Positions 1 to 10,800 of a stretch of DNA of 62,251 bases are shown piece after piece. The translations under genes and the position numbers were made by a program. Position 1 is the stretch's first letter. Each line of letters starts with the position of its first letter. Source of the DNA: Zygnema cylindricum (taxonomy: Eukaryota; Streptophyta; Zygnematophyceae; Zygnematales; Zygnemataceae); assembly GCA_037447655.1 (NCBI GenBank), contig JBBHKE010000125.1, positions 78,492 through 140,742 on the forward strand, written 5' to 3'. The notes under the pieces were generated by a model. That model made no database searches. It was given only the letters and a program-made list of their open reading frames with translations, and was not told where the DNA came from.

Positions 1-976
1 GAGTTTCCACTTCCGCTGGAGCTTCAACTTCTTCAACAGATTCTGTTGAAGCCGCCTCCACCGCGGGCTCCAAGGCAGCCTCCTCTGAAACGGCTTCAGT
101 TGCTTCCGTTGGTTCTGTAGCCTCGGCTTCAACAGCAGGTGAAGTCTCTGCCTCAGTGACAGGGGCTTCCTCTGGTGTCAAAACATCTGTTACTTTCTCT
201 TCCACGTCTGTTACTATCTCTTGCACGTCTGTGATCACCTCTTCCACTTTGGTCTCAATAACATCCTTCACTTTGGTCTCAGTTACATCCTTCAATTGGG
301 TCTCGATTACCTGGGAATTCCTTCCAAAGAATCCTGCAACCAGTTTGTAAACTCAACCCTTACACTCAGCATTACTTCCACATAGCCATTGGAGAGAGTC
401 TCGTTGTCTTTCCAGTAAACAACCAGGGAAGTTACAATGGTCACAAAACTGCAAACAGATAAAAAGCTTGGTGAAGCTCAGTAAAACCCTTCAAGACGTT
501 TTAGCAATACTTCGAACAACTTGGGAAATTGATGTACCTGAAAAAAAATCGGTAATAGGATTGGCAAGAGAGCTCTCTGCCACCAAAAGAAAGGCGAGCG
601 CTTGAACAGAAAGAGCAGTTCCGTACACCAAGACATTTCTAGAAACACTTGTTTCCACCTTTTCCCCTTTCCTAGTGCTCTCTAACTCAACTTGAGACTC
701 AATTGCTGACACTTTCTCGGATTCATGTACACCTTCCTCAGGCATTTGTAAAGAAGCTGAATATTTATTTTTTCTGGAGGATGACTGAGCATAGTAGACA
801 TGTCGAGTTTGAGACAAACGAGAAGACAACTTGAAGCTGCTCAGCTGTGAAACTGAGGAGGTTCCATTGAGGGACTGGTTGGTAATATTTTTTCTACCGG
901 TTTTGGTGATTACTTGCTGACCACAAGCAATAGGAAGACAAGACGAACAAGTGTTTGCTGCCATGTCTGCAGACAA
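1..976 (-). CDS. Plastid-targeted acidic membrane-anchored protein, 5' part (runs off window)
   Basis: Two exons are visible: 538-976 (start ATG at 976; a second Met is codon 5) and 1-333, joined by a GT(ACAT)..CAG intron; the phase is consistent and the reading frame stays open to the window edge. Exon 1 encodes a Ser/Cys-rich, basic N-terminus typical of a chloroplast transit peptide. It is followed by an acidic stretch, then one hydrophobic segment (NVLVYGTALSVQALAFLLVA) ending in SSLANPITDFFSG. Exon 2 (GFFGRNSQVIETQLKDV...) is a run of ~10-residue units of the type V-x-E/D-T-K/D-V-x-D/E-V, then a Glu/Ala/Pro/Thr-rich acidic tail. The repeats suggest an amphipathic helix lying on a membrane. 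I do not recognise the family; plastid location is inferred from the leader only. The 3' end is outside the window. Confidence 0.6.
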
Positions 977-3181
977 AAAAAATGATTTTTCGTCACTGAA
1001 CCAGTTAACTTACTCGTCCAGAGAGTAATTTCAAAAAGCTAATGATAGCTTTCAAGATCCACCACAACTCGTAATAAGAAAAGAGGCTGCAATTTGTAAA
1101 TGCACCTGCAAACATAAAACATACTTCGTTTCAGTAACAATATTTGAAGCATATGATAGCTTGCATAACCATGACATTGATACTCGTAATGATGAGAGCT
1201 ATCTGCCTTTGCAACGGAATTCCGAAAGCTTCATCTAGCGAAAACTATAACAATCATCGTTATCCAGAAACTGAAGGTAAACGATGATGATAGTGATGTG
1301 AAGCCAATACAGATTTATTGAACAGAATTGCACAGCAAAAAAAAAAAAAAAGAGAGTTTGTAATAAAAAAAGTCCTCAAAAACATTTGAATTGACCATCT
1401 TTTCACAAAAATCTTGCAAAATATTATAATTTTCTGCATTTTTACTACACATCCCAGGCTCCATCAGTCGAGCACTTTGTATTTGCTATTGAAAAATTAC
1501 AAATTAGTCATCTTCCTGGAATGAAAGGTATTCAAATATCCGAGTGAATGTTATGGCTCTTGATTTCACTCCGTTTTGCTCCTACAAGCTATGCAGACAA
1601 GCAGTTAAGCAAATTTCGTACATCTATACAATAATATATGCAATACCTTCTGCATATATTACAATTTCCACGTAACATTTGTGGAAGCATACCACTCATA
1701 AAACAACACCATCACAATTAGTTGCAAGCTTTTTCTCTAATGTGAGATGCAGCTTGAAGCAACTAATTCGATAAACTAACATTCGCCTGTCAAACATGTC
1801 ATGCAGATGATGCATAAGCATCTCACACACTGTAAACATATATGCAGAAACGTCACGCAGATGACGGGTACAGGTGGAAGTCACACCTTCAAGAACCTCA
1901 GTTTCTTTCCTTTCTCAAGGAAAAACGACGTCAACTACAGAACATGTGAGGGGCGCAGATCAAAGGCTTCAAATAGCACAACAGGATACAGAGTCACTAC
2001 AGAATCCACTATTGTGACAACGATAACACGGTGTTGACGTGTTGAACCTACCCCGTTCTTTGGCAATATCCATTCCATTGGACGATGACCATTAGCCATA
2101 AGGACATCATGACCGAGTTTGTGGCAGATTAGACCACTGCCCTTTCAGTCGCTCTGACAGCTATTTGGTAGTTTTTTTTTTTTTTTCACCCTAGCTCAAC
2201 TCATATGCTGCGAAAAACTGAATAGCCTTATTGAGAATATATCTCAACCGTCCGATATGTTCTGTCGAGAAGTAATTATTTTTTCCAGATTTTTTTCGGC
2301 CCTTTTCTTCCAGCGTGACTGTTGCTTCTGTACAAGCGAACGTCAGCATGTCGCGTGTGAAAACTGAAAAGGAATGAAACGAAAAACAAATGGATAAGAT
2401 TCAAATGAAGCTGTGGCGGGAAAAATCGTTCTCTGGATGATGACGTCATTATCTTGTGGTTTGGTAGGACAACGGAATGACGGTGGTTCTGGCAAGAGCC
2501 AGGAGAATTCAAAATTTGGTCGGTTTAAGGGAAACTGTACTTTATCTACCGTACAGTCGTACTCCAAAATTTATGGTTTGAATGAGGTGAATTTTGAATC
2601 TTCCGATCACATTGCAAGTTTTCTCAACATCTACGCACGTGCAAGAACGCACAAAGTTGGTTTCCAAATCTTCTGCAGAAAAGGGGCGAGTTCGCCGTCG
2701 GCTTCTTATCGCAAACGAGCCGACTATTTTAAAATTAATTTAATTTCTCTGGCCTGATTCGTTTTAAACATATTGCCGATGACCATCTGTAATTCAAGTT
2801 CGCAAGTGTGTGAAACCGAAACGAAATCTGAAGTCATATTTTTTTTTTACATTTTTTTTTGTTTTATTTGTTCGCAATACAGTGCGGAAATCGTAATGTT
2901 TCCGAGGATGGTAATGACTTCTTCAATTAACCATCGTGCTTTTTAATTTATCCTGGGATATTATATTTAATTAACAGATCCCTAACAAATTCTGAAGTGT
3001 GTTAACAAATTTTCTGGTGACAATAATGTAAAACATGGTACCACTAATAGTGATGTACATCAAGGACTATTTCGCGCCACGCTACATGGGTATTAAATTT
3101 TCCCTCACGACGCGATATTTGACTGGTTGCGTATCGAGAGCGATATTCAACACGACGACCGCCAAACAGAAATAATATATA
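977..3181. other. Intergenic, upstream of the plastid-protein gene
   Basis: No exon or element with recognisable ends was found. The stretch has short poly-A and poly-T runs (around 1334, 2168 and 2840). An open frame at 2413-2757 (+) is 114 codons but has no splice context or recognisable motif. Confidence 0.4.
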
Positions 3182-4589
3182 TGAGGGTGAGCTTCCATTA
3201 GAGGAAAAGTGGGGTTGTTTACTGTACGCCGTACGATTTCGTACATATTCATACCATTTTTTTTTTGTCAGACAAAACATGACGAAACATGTCTACTGGA
3301 TGGCTCCAATATTATAGGCGTAAATGTCGACCGTTGGATTTTTCACCTTTTTAGATTCGCGAAGCAATCACGCACATCGTCCAGTGTGAAGAGACTCTCC
3401 TCGGGAGGGGAGTTTCTTCACACCGGTCGCGTACCATTGGTACACGTGATAATTAGAAAAAAATTCCACCACGAACAGGCAATGTGAATTGAACACGTCG
3501 TACACGCCATGTGCCTTCCGCCACGATGTATGAAGGTCAACTGAAATATCTTCGCACGCTCTTTCTGACATCCGCTGACCTTAAAAGTTTGTGGCGCCTT
3601 TTTGACATTCCGTTCCGAAATTTTGATTTTCAATTTCAAAATTAAAATATGGTCGCAAAATTTTCGTACGAGTCATTAACTACCTCCACCCGTACAAATA
3701 TTACGTACAGATTTTCAGCTTGAAGAATATTTCTAGATTTTAAGAATCTAAAAACTAAACTACGTGGCGCCAATCATAATTGAGAAACAATGTCTACTGG
3801 CACGACATAATGGAAGGTCGTGCCAGTAAACTATAGAAATAGACGCATCCGCGTGTTTACTGCGACCGCCTAATGGAGAACATGCCTAAGAGCGTTGTTC
3901 CATTAGGCGGTCTCTGTAAACATCAAAAATTCGTTTACTGAAGCGACCGTTCCATTGTGTCGGGTCAGTAACCGACATTTGTTTTTGCGTGGCACACTTT
4001 GATTTGGCCACGTAATAAAAGATTGCGATTCTGGTAATCTTCAGAGAATCTCTGACAGCAAATTGTGACCACGTATTCGTACCAGCGAAGGTAAAAAGTG
4101 ACTCGTACGACGTATTGAATAAAATCTTTAAGGGGTGACGAAACTTAAGATTTGTAAAAGCGTACGAAAATGTCAAAATGGTTAGTGGATCGCGTGAAAT
4201 AATATCCTCCGTCAAAGATTTTTTTGCGTCTTCCGGTGGCCTCGCATCCTCCCTGGCGGAAGGCACATGTCATATGCGACGTGTACCAACCTGGTCGCGC
4301 GGTCGTCGTGGATATTTCTTCACTTTTCCACGAGGCACGATGTTATTCGTTCAGGCGCTATGAATTGACCTACTCCGGGTCACTTGTTGCGAACTGAAAG
4401 TGTCAGACGATGGAGTATCCGATTATGCATCCGACGGTCCACGTTTACGCCCATAAACGTGGAGAATCAAATCCATCATTCAGTAGGCTTGTTTTTCTGA
4501 CATTTTATTTTTTTTGGTACGGTACTGTACGAAAGAGTACGGATTTCAGTAGACAACGGCATTTTTCCCCTAATGGAACCTTACCCTAA
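3182..4589. mobile_element. PIF/Harbinger-like non-autonomous element (3185-4586) with internal hairpins
   Basis: The ends are inverted repeats of about 40 bp: left GGGTGAGCTTCCATTAG at 3185, right complement GGGTAAGGTTCCATTAG ending at 4586. The flanks are TGA (3182-3184) and TAA (4587-4589), compatible with a 3-bp TWA-type duplication carrying one mismatch. The GGG start and 3-bp flank fit PIF/Harbinger; this is an inference. Inside are three strong hairpins: 3384-3423 (19-bp arms, two mismatches), 3795-3828 (perfect 12-bp arms) and 3854-3922 (24-bp arms, two mismatches). No transposase is visible. Confidence 0.5.
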
Positions 4590-4655
4590 ATCTTCACAAT
4601 TCGTCAAGATGTAACCGTAAGATTACAAATGGACGTCAAAATGGACGTTTCAAAG

Positions 4656-4960
4656 CATAGTTCAAAAGTAGGTGAAAGTAGGCCCATACAATATGCCTAT
4701 TGTACGCAAAACATACAACATGACCTTAAGACCCATATTGTATTCGGACCTATTCAACCAATTAAAACATTCGGACCAAAAATTGGACCAATTAAAACAT
4801 TCGGACAAAAAAAAAATATTTACACCGTCAGATTCGGACGATCGGACAGTCGCTGATCAAAGTAGCGATCTAAGAAGATCACATGAAAAGCCCATAACAC
4901 GACTTACGATAAAGGCGCCGACCAAAGGCTTACCAGAAAAACGCCTACTTTTCAACTATG
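4656..4960. mobile_element. hAT-type MITE, CATAGTTCAAAAG family, copy 1
   Basis: 305-bp element starting CATAGTTCAAAAGTAGG and ending in the near-complement CCTACTTTTCAACTATG (right-arm form). It is flanked by the 8-bp direct repeat TTTCAAAG at 4648-4655 and 4961-4968. The C-A-x-x-G terminus with an 8-bp duplication is the hAT signature. The interior contains the direct repeats CCAATTAAAACATTCGGAC. No coding capacity. Confidence 0.85.
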
Positions 4961-5120
4961 TTTCAAAGTACAAAAAGTTTGTCAAATATTCACAAGATTT
5001 TGCAAGTCGGACGGTCGTGCAGTTGAGGAAGGTGTCCACGTGTCAAACATACAAATGACATGAGTACAATTGGCAACTAAAAACTATCGTTTCCAAGTTT
5101 CACGTTACTGCGATTTGAAC

Positions 5121-5434
5121 CATAGCTCAAAAGTAGGTGAAAGTAGGTGAAAGTAGGCCCATACAATATGCCTATTGTATGCAAAACATACAATGACCTT
5201 AAGACCCATATTGTATTTGTACCTATTCGGACCAATTAAAACATTCGGACCAAAAATTGGTCCAATTAAAACATTCGGACCAAATAAATTTATTTACACC
5301 GTCAGATTCGGACGATCGGACGGCCGCTGATCAAAGTAGCGATCTAAGAAGATCACATGAAAAGCCCATAACACAACTTACGATAAAGGCGCCAACCAAA
5401 GGCCTACCATAAAAACGCCTACTTTTGAACTATG
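5121..5434. mobile_element. hAT-type MITE, CATAGTTCAAAAG family, copy 2
   Basis: 314-bp element closely similar to the copy at 4656-4960 and in the same orientation, differing by a duplicated GGTGAAAGTA near the left end. It is flanked by a perfect 8-bp direct repeat ATTTGAAC at 5113-5120 and 5435-5442. The two copies therefore inserted independently about 0.15 kb apart; they are not a tandem duplication. Confidence 0.88.
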
Positions 5435-7894
5435 ATTTGAACAGAAATAACAGGCCGTACAGGATGCTCATTGCTAAAAGCTTAAACCGTCGCGCATATT
5501 GTACAAAATTTGTAACTAGGCATTGAATTCTGTAATATATCGCACCGTTAGAGTATCGCCCAGAATATCGTGCACGTTACAATATCGCAGTACAGAAACA
5601 GTTACGTCTCGCTACGATACGGCAACAACTTCATCTCTCAAAATAAGGTACGTAGGTTTTTTTGTAACTTGGTTAAGAAGAGAGTGGACATTATCTTGTT
5701 TAAGTGCACGATATAATATGTCGTACTGCCGTACTCTTCACCCAAACACTAGCTAAATTCAGCTATTTTCACGCTTTTGGTAAAGTTTCCTCGTATTGTT
5801 CAGTAATGTCCAGTTTCACTTGGATAGAAACCGCTAACTGTCCGCTATTATTCAGCATTTCTCGAAGATCCCTTCACTATTAAAACAAGTTATTGCGCAT
5901 GACCTTTTGTTTTTTTTTGTGAACTTCCTCTTCCACGGGAATTCTTATAGAAATTCCCGTAAAGAATTAAAATCAATCTGTCACCACTGGAATATTTGTA
6001 CCCACACCAAATTAAGTCACAGGAAAAGTGTCCCCATGTCTGGCAATTAGAGTTAACATTTATTTCGCCAGCTATATCAGCTTTACGTGTGCACACCGAG
6101 GGAGATGTCATTCAACGTTGGGGATGGAAATTCTGCTTGCCATTTGGCTTCTCCAAATAAAAATCAGACAAGTATACACAAAACAAAATTGATTATAATC
6201 GCGAGAAAAAATAAACTAGAGCGACGCATGGAGTAGTTTATACTCTGTGTGTGTGTAAAATGTACAGCATCATAGTATCCAAGCAAAATGTTTACTGTTT
6301 AGGGTTTAAGCTGAATACTTCACTGGATCTGCAATTTTCTTTTGGTTTTCAGTTCCTGCACATTTCTGTTTTGCACATGTCAAGGCCAGCTCAGCATTTC
6401 TCCATTTCCAGATGCAATTGGAATCGACTATATTTCTCATCGGTGATAGAGTTAATCATTCTAGTTCAAATGAATGTCTTTTTGACCCAGAGACATCAAG
6501 GACACTGTTTAGTTAAGTGGCTTATATTGAGTCATGTTGCCGAACATAATTTAGCAAAGTTAATTATAACAAAGTCTTAACAGTACCAATTCAGTAACTC
6601 TAATAGTGGTGATCGGTGTAGCACAGTGAAGCTCCTTAAAGTGACCTTCTATACACATGGCTTGTGTTTTTGATTTCCCTGCCATTCTTTCGCATTTTCG
6701 TCGGTTTTGCCTTGATTTTCGTTTTTGTTTATTCCCTAGTCATGTGGTTTTTTCAGTTTTAGCAATGCTACTTCCTTTTGTTCCTATGAACTCAGATGGT
6801 TTACCATCGCGCTTTTTAATAAAGTCGGCCCACTTATATTCTATACATATGACCATTTGAACTTGTGTTGATGTTAGAAGGTGTTTGAATTGAAGTTCTT
6901 AAATTCAAATTGGTAATGAAATATAAACTTTTCATGAGGACATGACAATGATATCGTGAATTAATGTTACCAACAATTGTTAGGAAAAACGTAGAATACA
7001 ACAAGTGAAAAAAAACCCAACGATGATCTGAAAATTGGAAGTCTTAGCTTGGATGTATTGTCTTTCTTTACCCTTTTCTGAACTAGCGATTCCTGTGGAC
7101 TTGAGGAGAAAATACAATAGTCCCAGGCATTTCTTGACGCAATAGAAATATACGTTTTATTGCACTAGAGAACATGCCAGAGGACAAAGGCAGGTATGGA
7201 AATAGGTAAATAAAAGATGAAGGACAAAAGAGTCTGATTGTGAATTAAGTTAATGAGATTAAAAGAGGACGGACACTTAAATGACAAGAGAGAATGTAAA
7301 CTTCTCAGGATCTAAAAAGCTTTCGTGATTTGGAAAAGTCATTGGCTCTTCAACTGAAAGGGTAAAGACAAGAGATCTTTGTTTGACAGTGGTCAGAATA
7401 ATTAAATTTACTCTTTAGATGCAAGAGTCTACTCGCCAGAAAAAGACAAAGGGAAGAATAGGAATAAATGACATAACGGCCTTTAACTGCTCGAAAAATG
7501 TTTAAAACTAATAACGAAGGGCAGAGTAATGGTAAAAATAGTTTTAGTCAGCATAAAATCATAAACAAAATTGTAGCATGTCACTGCATCTCCTATTTTT
7601 GTGGTTTTCCACTGAGATCAAAGTTAATGGAGGACCAATGAGATTTCCAAAAAGTAAAATAACGAAGGTGAAAATTCACCGTCCAGTTTCCATACAACAA
7701 GTGGCAATTGTGAAGAACTAAGGAGCCTCAAAAATATGTTGTTTCTATCTATTTTTCACCTTATTTCAATATCTTTCTTACAATTTCTTCGACTTTGTGT
7801 TGCCGTTGTTATTTCACCCGTTCCAAAAATATAAGAGTGATCAATCGTCAAAAACAATTGCTATCCAAAATGTTATAGAAAATATGCTTACAGG
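5435..7894. other. Intergenic with one dispersed repeat
   Basis: No gene was found. About 6452-6620 resembles 17560-17690 in the RABE intron: both have GAGTTAATCA, CTAGTTC and a GTTAAGTGG block in the same order. This indicates an old dispersed repeat whose ends I could not define. The rest is AT-rich unique sequence. Confidence 0.4.
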
Positions 7895-10800
7895 TCACAA
7901 AGCTATAGCTTGAATAGGTTGAAGTGTACATGATAATCGTGGGAGTTCCCATACTTGGGAGATTTTGGTTTGGGAAGTAGAGAGGGAGTTGAACCACGGT
8001 TGCACCCATTCTTCTTTGCTTCCACGAGAAGAAAGTGGGGAGGGACAAGTGAAACTATGCACATAAACAAATGCAAGTATTCGAATTAGTAAAACTGTTA
8101 GTTTTGTCGAGAGAAGATTTTGAATTTTCAAAAAGTCGATTATTAAGAAAGATTAGATGTCCAGTCATGAGGATGACGAGGACGATCATCATTGGTTCAT
8201 GTTTGTCCATTAACCTTTCAATTGAATTTACTTAATACTTAAGATGTCAAAATGTCTTCTAATGTGAATTCACTGAAGAGCACCAACCAGCAATATACTA
8301 AAAAATCTAAGAAAAAAACCTAAAAAACCCTTAAAAGTACAAAACTAGTGACCCTTTCTGAAAAACCCAAAACAACACCGAATCTCCCTCTCCCTCTCCC
8401 AATCTCCCTTATAGAATCCGCTTCTTCTGAAAACATTACCAGGCTATCTCTCCCTCTCCCTCTTCCTCCCCCTCCTACACCATGTGAAAAGATCATAAGG
8501 CTCCCTCGCATCCCTCGCCTCCCTCCCTTTCCTACTGGACAAGATGCAAAGATCATGTAGTTTTTATATACAGATTGATTGAAACTCACCTAAGAAGCAG
8601 GTTCTGGTCTTCACCACGTTGCACTGGGACATTGTCAGCTATTGGAAGGGCGTTGCTGTAAAGAGGAAAAAGCACAAAAAAAACCCAAAAAAAACACAAA
8701 AACAACAAAAAAAACAATATCCATTTCTGAGGAAAAAGAGCCATCCCATAAACCAAGAACAGCCAGCTTAACTAAAAAAAATAAAATGTTAGCATCTCAA
8801 AATCAAAAACATGCACAAAAAACTCAGGCAAGACGAAAACGGAGAAATACAAAAGAAAAATCTGCTTTCGTCCTATCCAAAAACCCGAGGGTCACTTAAA
8901 GCAAACCCAAATGACAAAAATTGACGAAAAAAAAAAAAACCTACCGACACAATTTGCAGAGTCAATAAGGAACATTTCAAGATTTTGGCCGTTCAATCAT
9001 AAGAACCTTTTCTCTAAACATAACATGCAGAAAACTCTGTTCCAATCAATGACTCGGATGACTGTTAAAAAATATCATTTTTTAAAAACTTTAGAGAAAA
9101 CACTGACCACTCACCATTGAAGAAATATACAAAAACGGTTAAGTTGAACAGAAGACAGTGTTGCAGCTGCTTCTTGCCCTTTATTTTTTGAAAAATGATA
9201 AACGATTGGATATCCTAACATCCACCTGCTTTCCCTCCCGAGGATATCAAAATAAGATAATCACTATCACAGTCCATGTACTTCTCGGAAAGACTAGAAA
9301 GTAAATACCAAAACAAGGCAATAAAAAATACAACAGGTTTAACATTTGGAACAAACATCGGCATTAACTTCTTCTGTCGGCATTGACCACTTAAAAAAAA
9401 ATCAATACAAAATGAAAAAAAATCATTGGGAATCAGAAGTTTTCCATTCAAACAATTCCCTCGACTGCTGACCTATCATAAACATAGGAGAATGAATGCA
9501 ATCCAATCGGCTGACATTTGATCCCACATTAGCCCACATCTTCGTTTTGAAGAAACAGGAGGGTTCTACATCTATACTTGACCGAACAAAACAATCTTGT
9601 GTTGGTCGAGGAAGTGGCACCTACCCATTAATTGTCGGTAAAGGAAGCTCAGATGAGTTAACAATTGAGTCTAAGTTCCAAATATGTTTTTCCTCTGACT
9701 TTCCATAAGCCGATCGACGTCCTCGAGATTGGCTCACAGTTTCCCACTTTTCAGTTCCTGAAATCTCTCCTTCTCGCACACCCTTCCCCTCCTTTCCCTC
9801 CTTCCCCTCCCTTCTCTCACCCTCATTCCCTCCTCTCTCCTTCTCAGTTCCCTGTCTCTCCTTCTTCTCCTTCCCTCCACCTTCATCTCCCAAATACTCC
9901 TGACAACTTTCTTCCCTAACTTGACAACGCCCGCCATTATAAACCTCCCAGGAGCTTTTCAAAGAGGAATATAGAGCTTTTAGAAGCCATAAGATTGCCG
10001 TTGTCTCCTCAAGATTCGCAAACTATTTTCGTACGACATAGAAACCAAACAAACCAAAAATAAATAAATAACCGAAAATTCCGTGCAAGATTTACATATT
10101 GTTTTCTCATGTAAAACAATACATGACATTATGCAATAAAAAAGTCCCATTTGCCGGTTTTGAAGGGACATACTTTTAAGTAAAGTAGCAAATGAGACAA
10201 GTGAAACTGCAGTTACAATTGCAGTTCGACTTAAAAGACCAACATAATCATTGAGTTACTCATAGTAACATGAGAAAAACTCTGTGTTATGCCCCTGTAA
10301 GTCAATAATTAATACCAGTAGTTGTTTTCTTTCCATAACTCTTCTTATGAATCAAATTACAGGAAGTTAGATAATAATCTGTACATAATAATCTGTATGA
10401 AAAACAACTACACGCACTGAAAAAACACTGAATAGCAATTAGCATTAAGAACACTCGTTCAGTGGAGGTTTTTCTTTTGCCATCTGAACAAAAAATTACG
10501 TCAATAGCACTGATTGTTTTATCTTAGCGCTAATTCTTTAAACAGTTCAAAATCAGCCACGCCATTCAGAAACTGAAATAGAATTAACAGCCCTACTTTA
10601 CATTGATTCACGGTGTAGTTGTTTCTACAACCAGCGATGACTGCTGTGTCGATGAAAAATGCCTACTCCTCTGAAATGAACCGAAACATACAATTTATAC
10701 TCCTGTTAACATATACATTATTATATTACTGCTTTTGTCCATGCTCTAATCCAGATGTTAAGCATCAACAAAATTTGCCCAAATCCACAGAAATTTAACT

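Noticed and set aside
156-350. Plus-strand Ser/Thr-rich frame
   Set aside because: It is the antisense of the minus-strand acidic protein exon, which has splice support.
9423-9510. Alternative terminal exon RLDCIHSPMFMIGQQSRELF after 9625
   Set aside because: It also fits the phase, but the exon at 8590-8655 has a better acceptor and donor and continues to a further in-phase exon.
9621-9962. 113-codon minus-strand frame starting MKSSWEVYNGG
   Set aside because: Its first two thirds are a CT-rich repeat; only the last ~44 codons were kept as a candidate exon.
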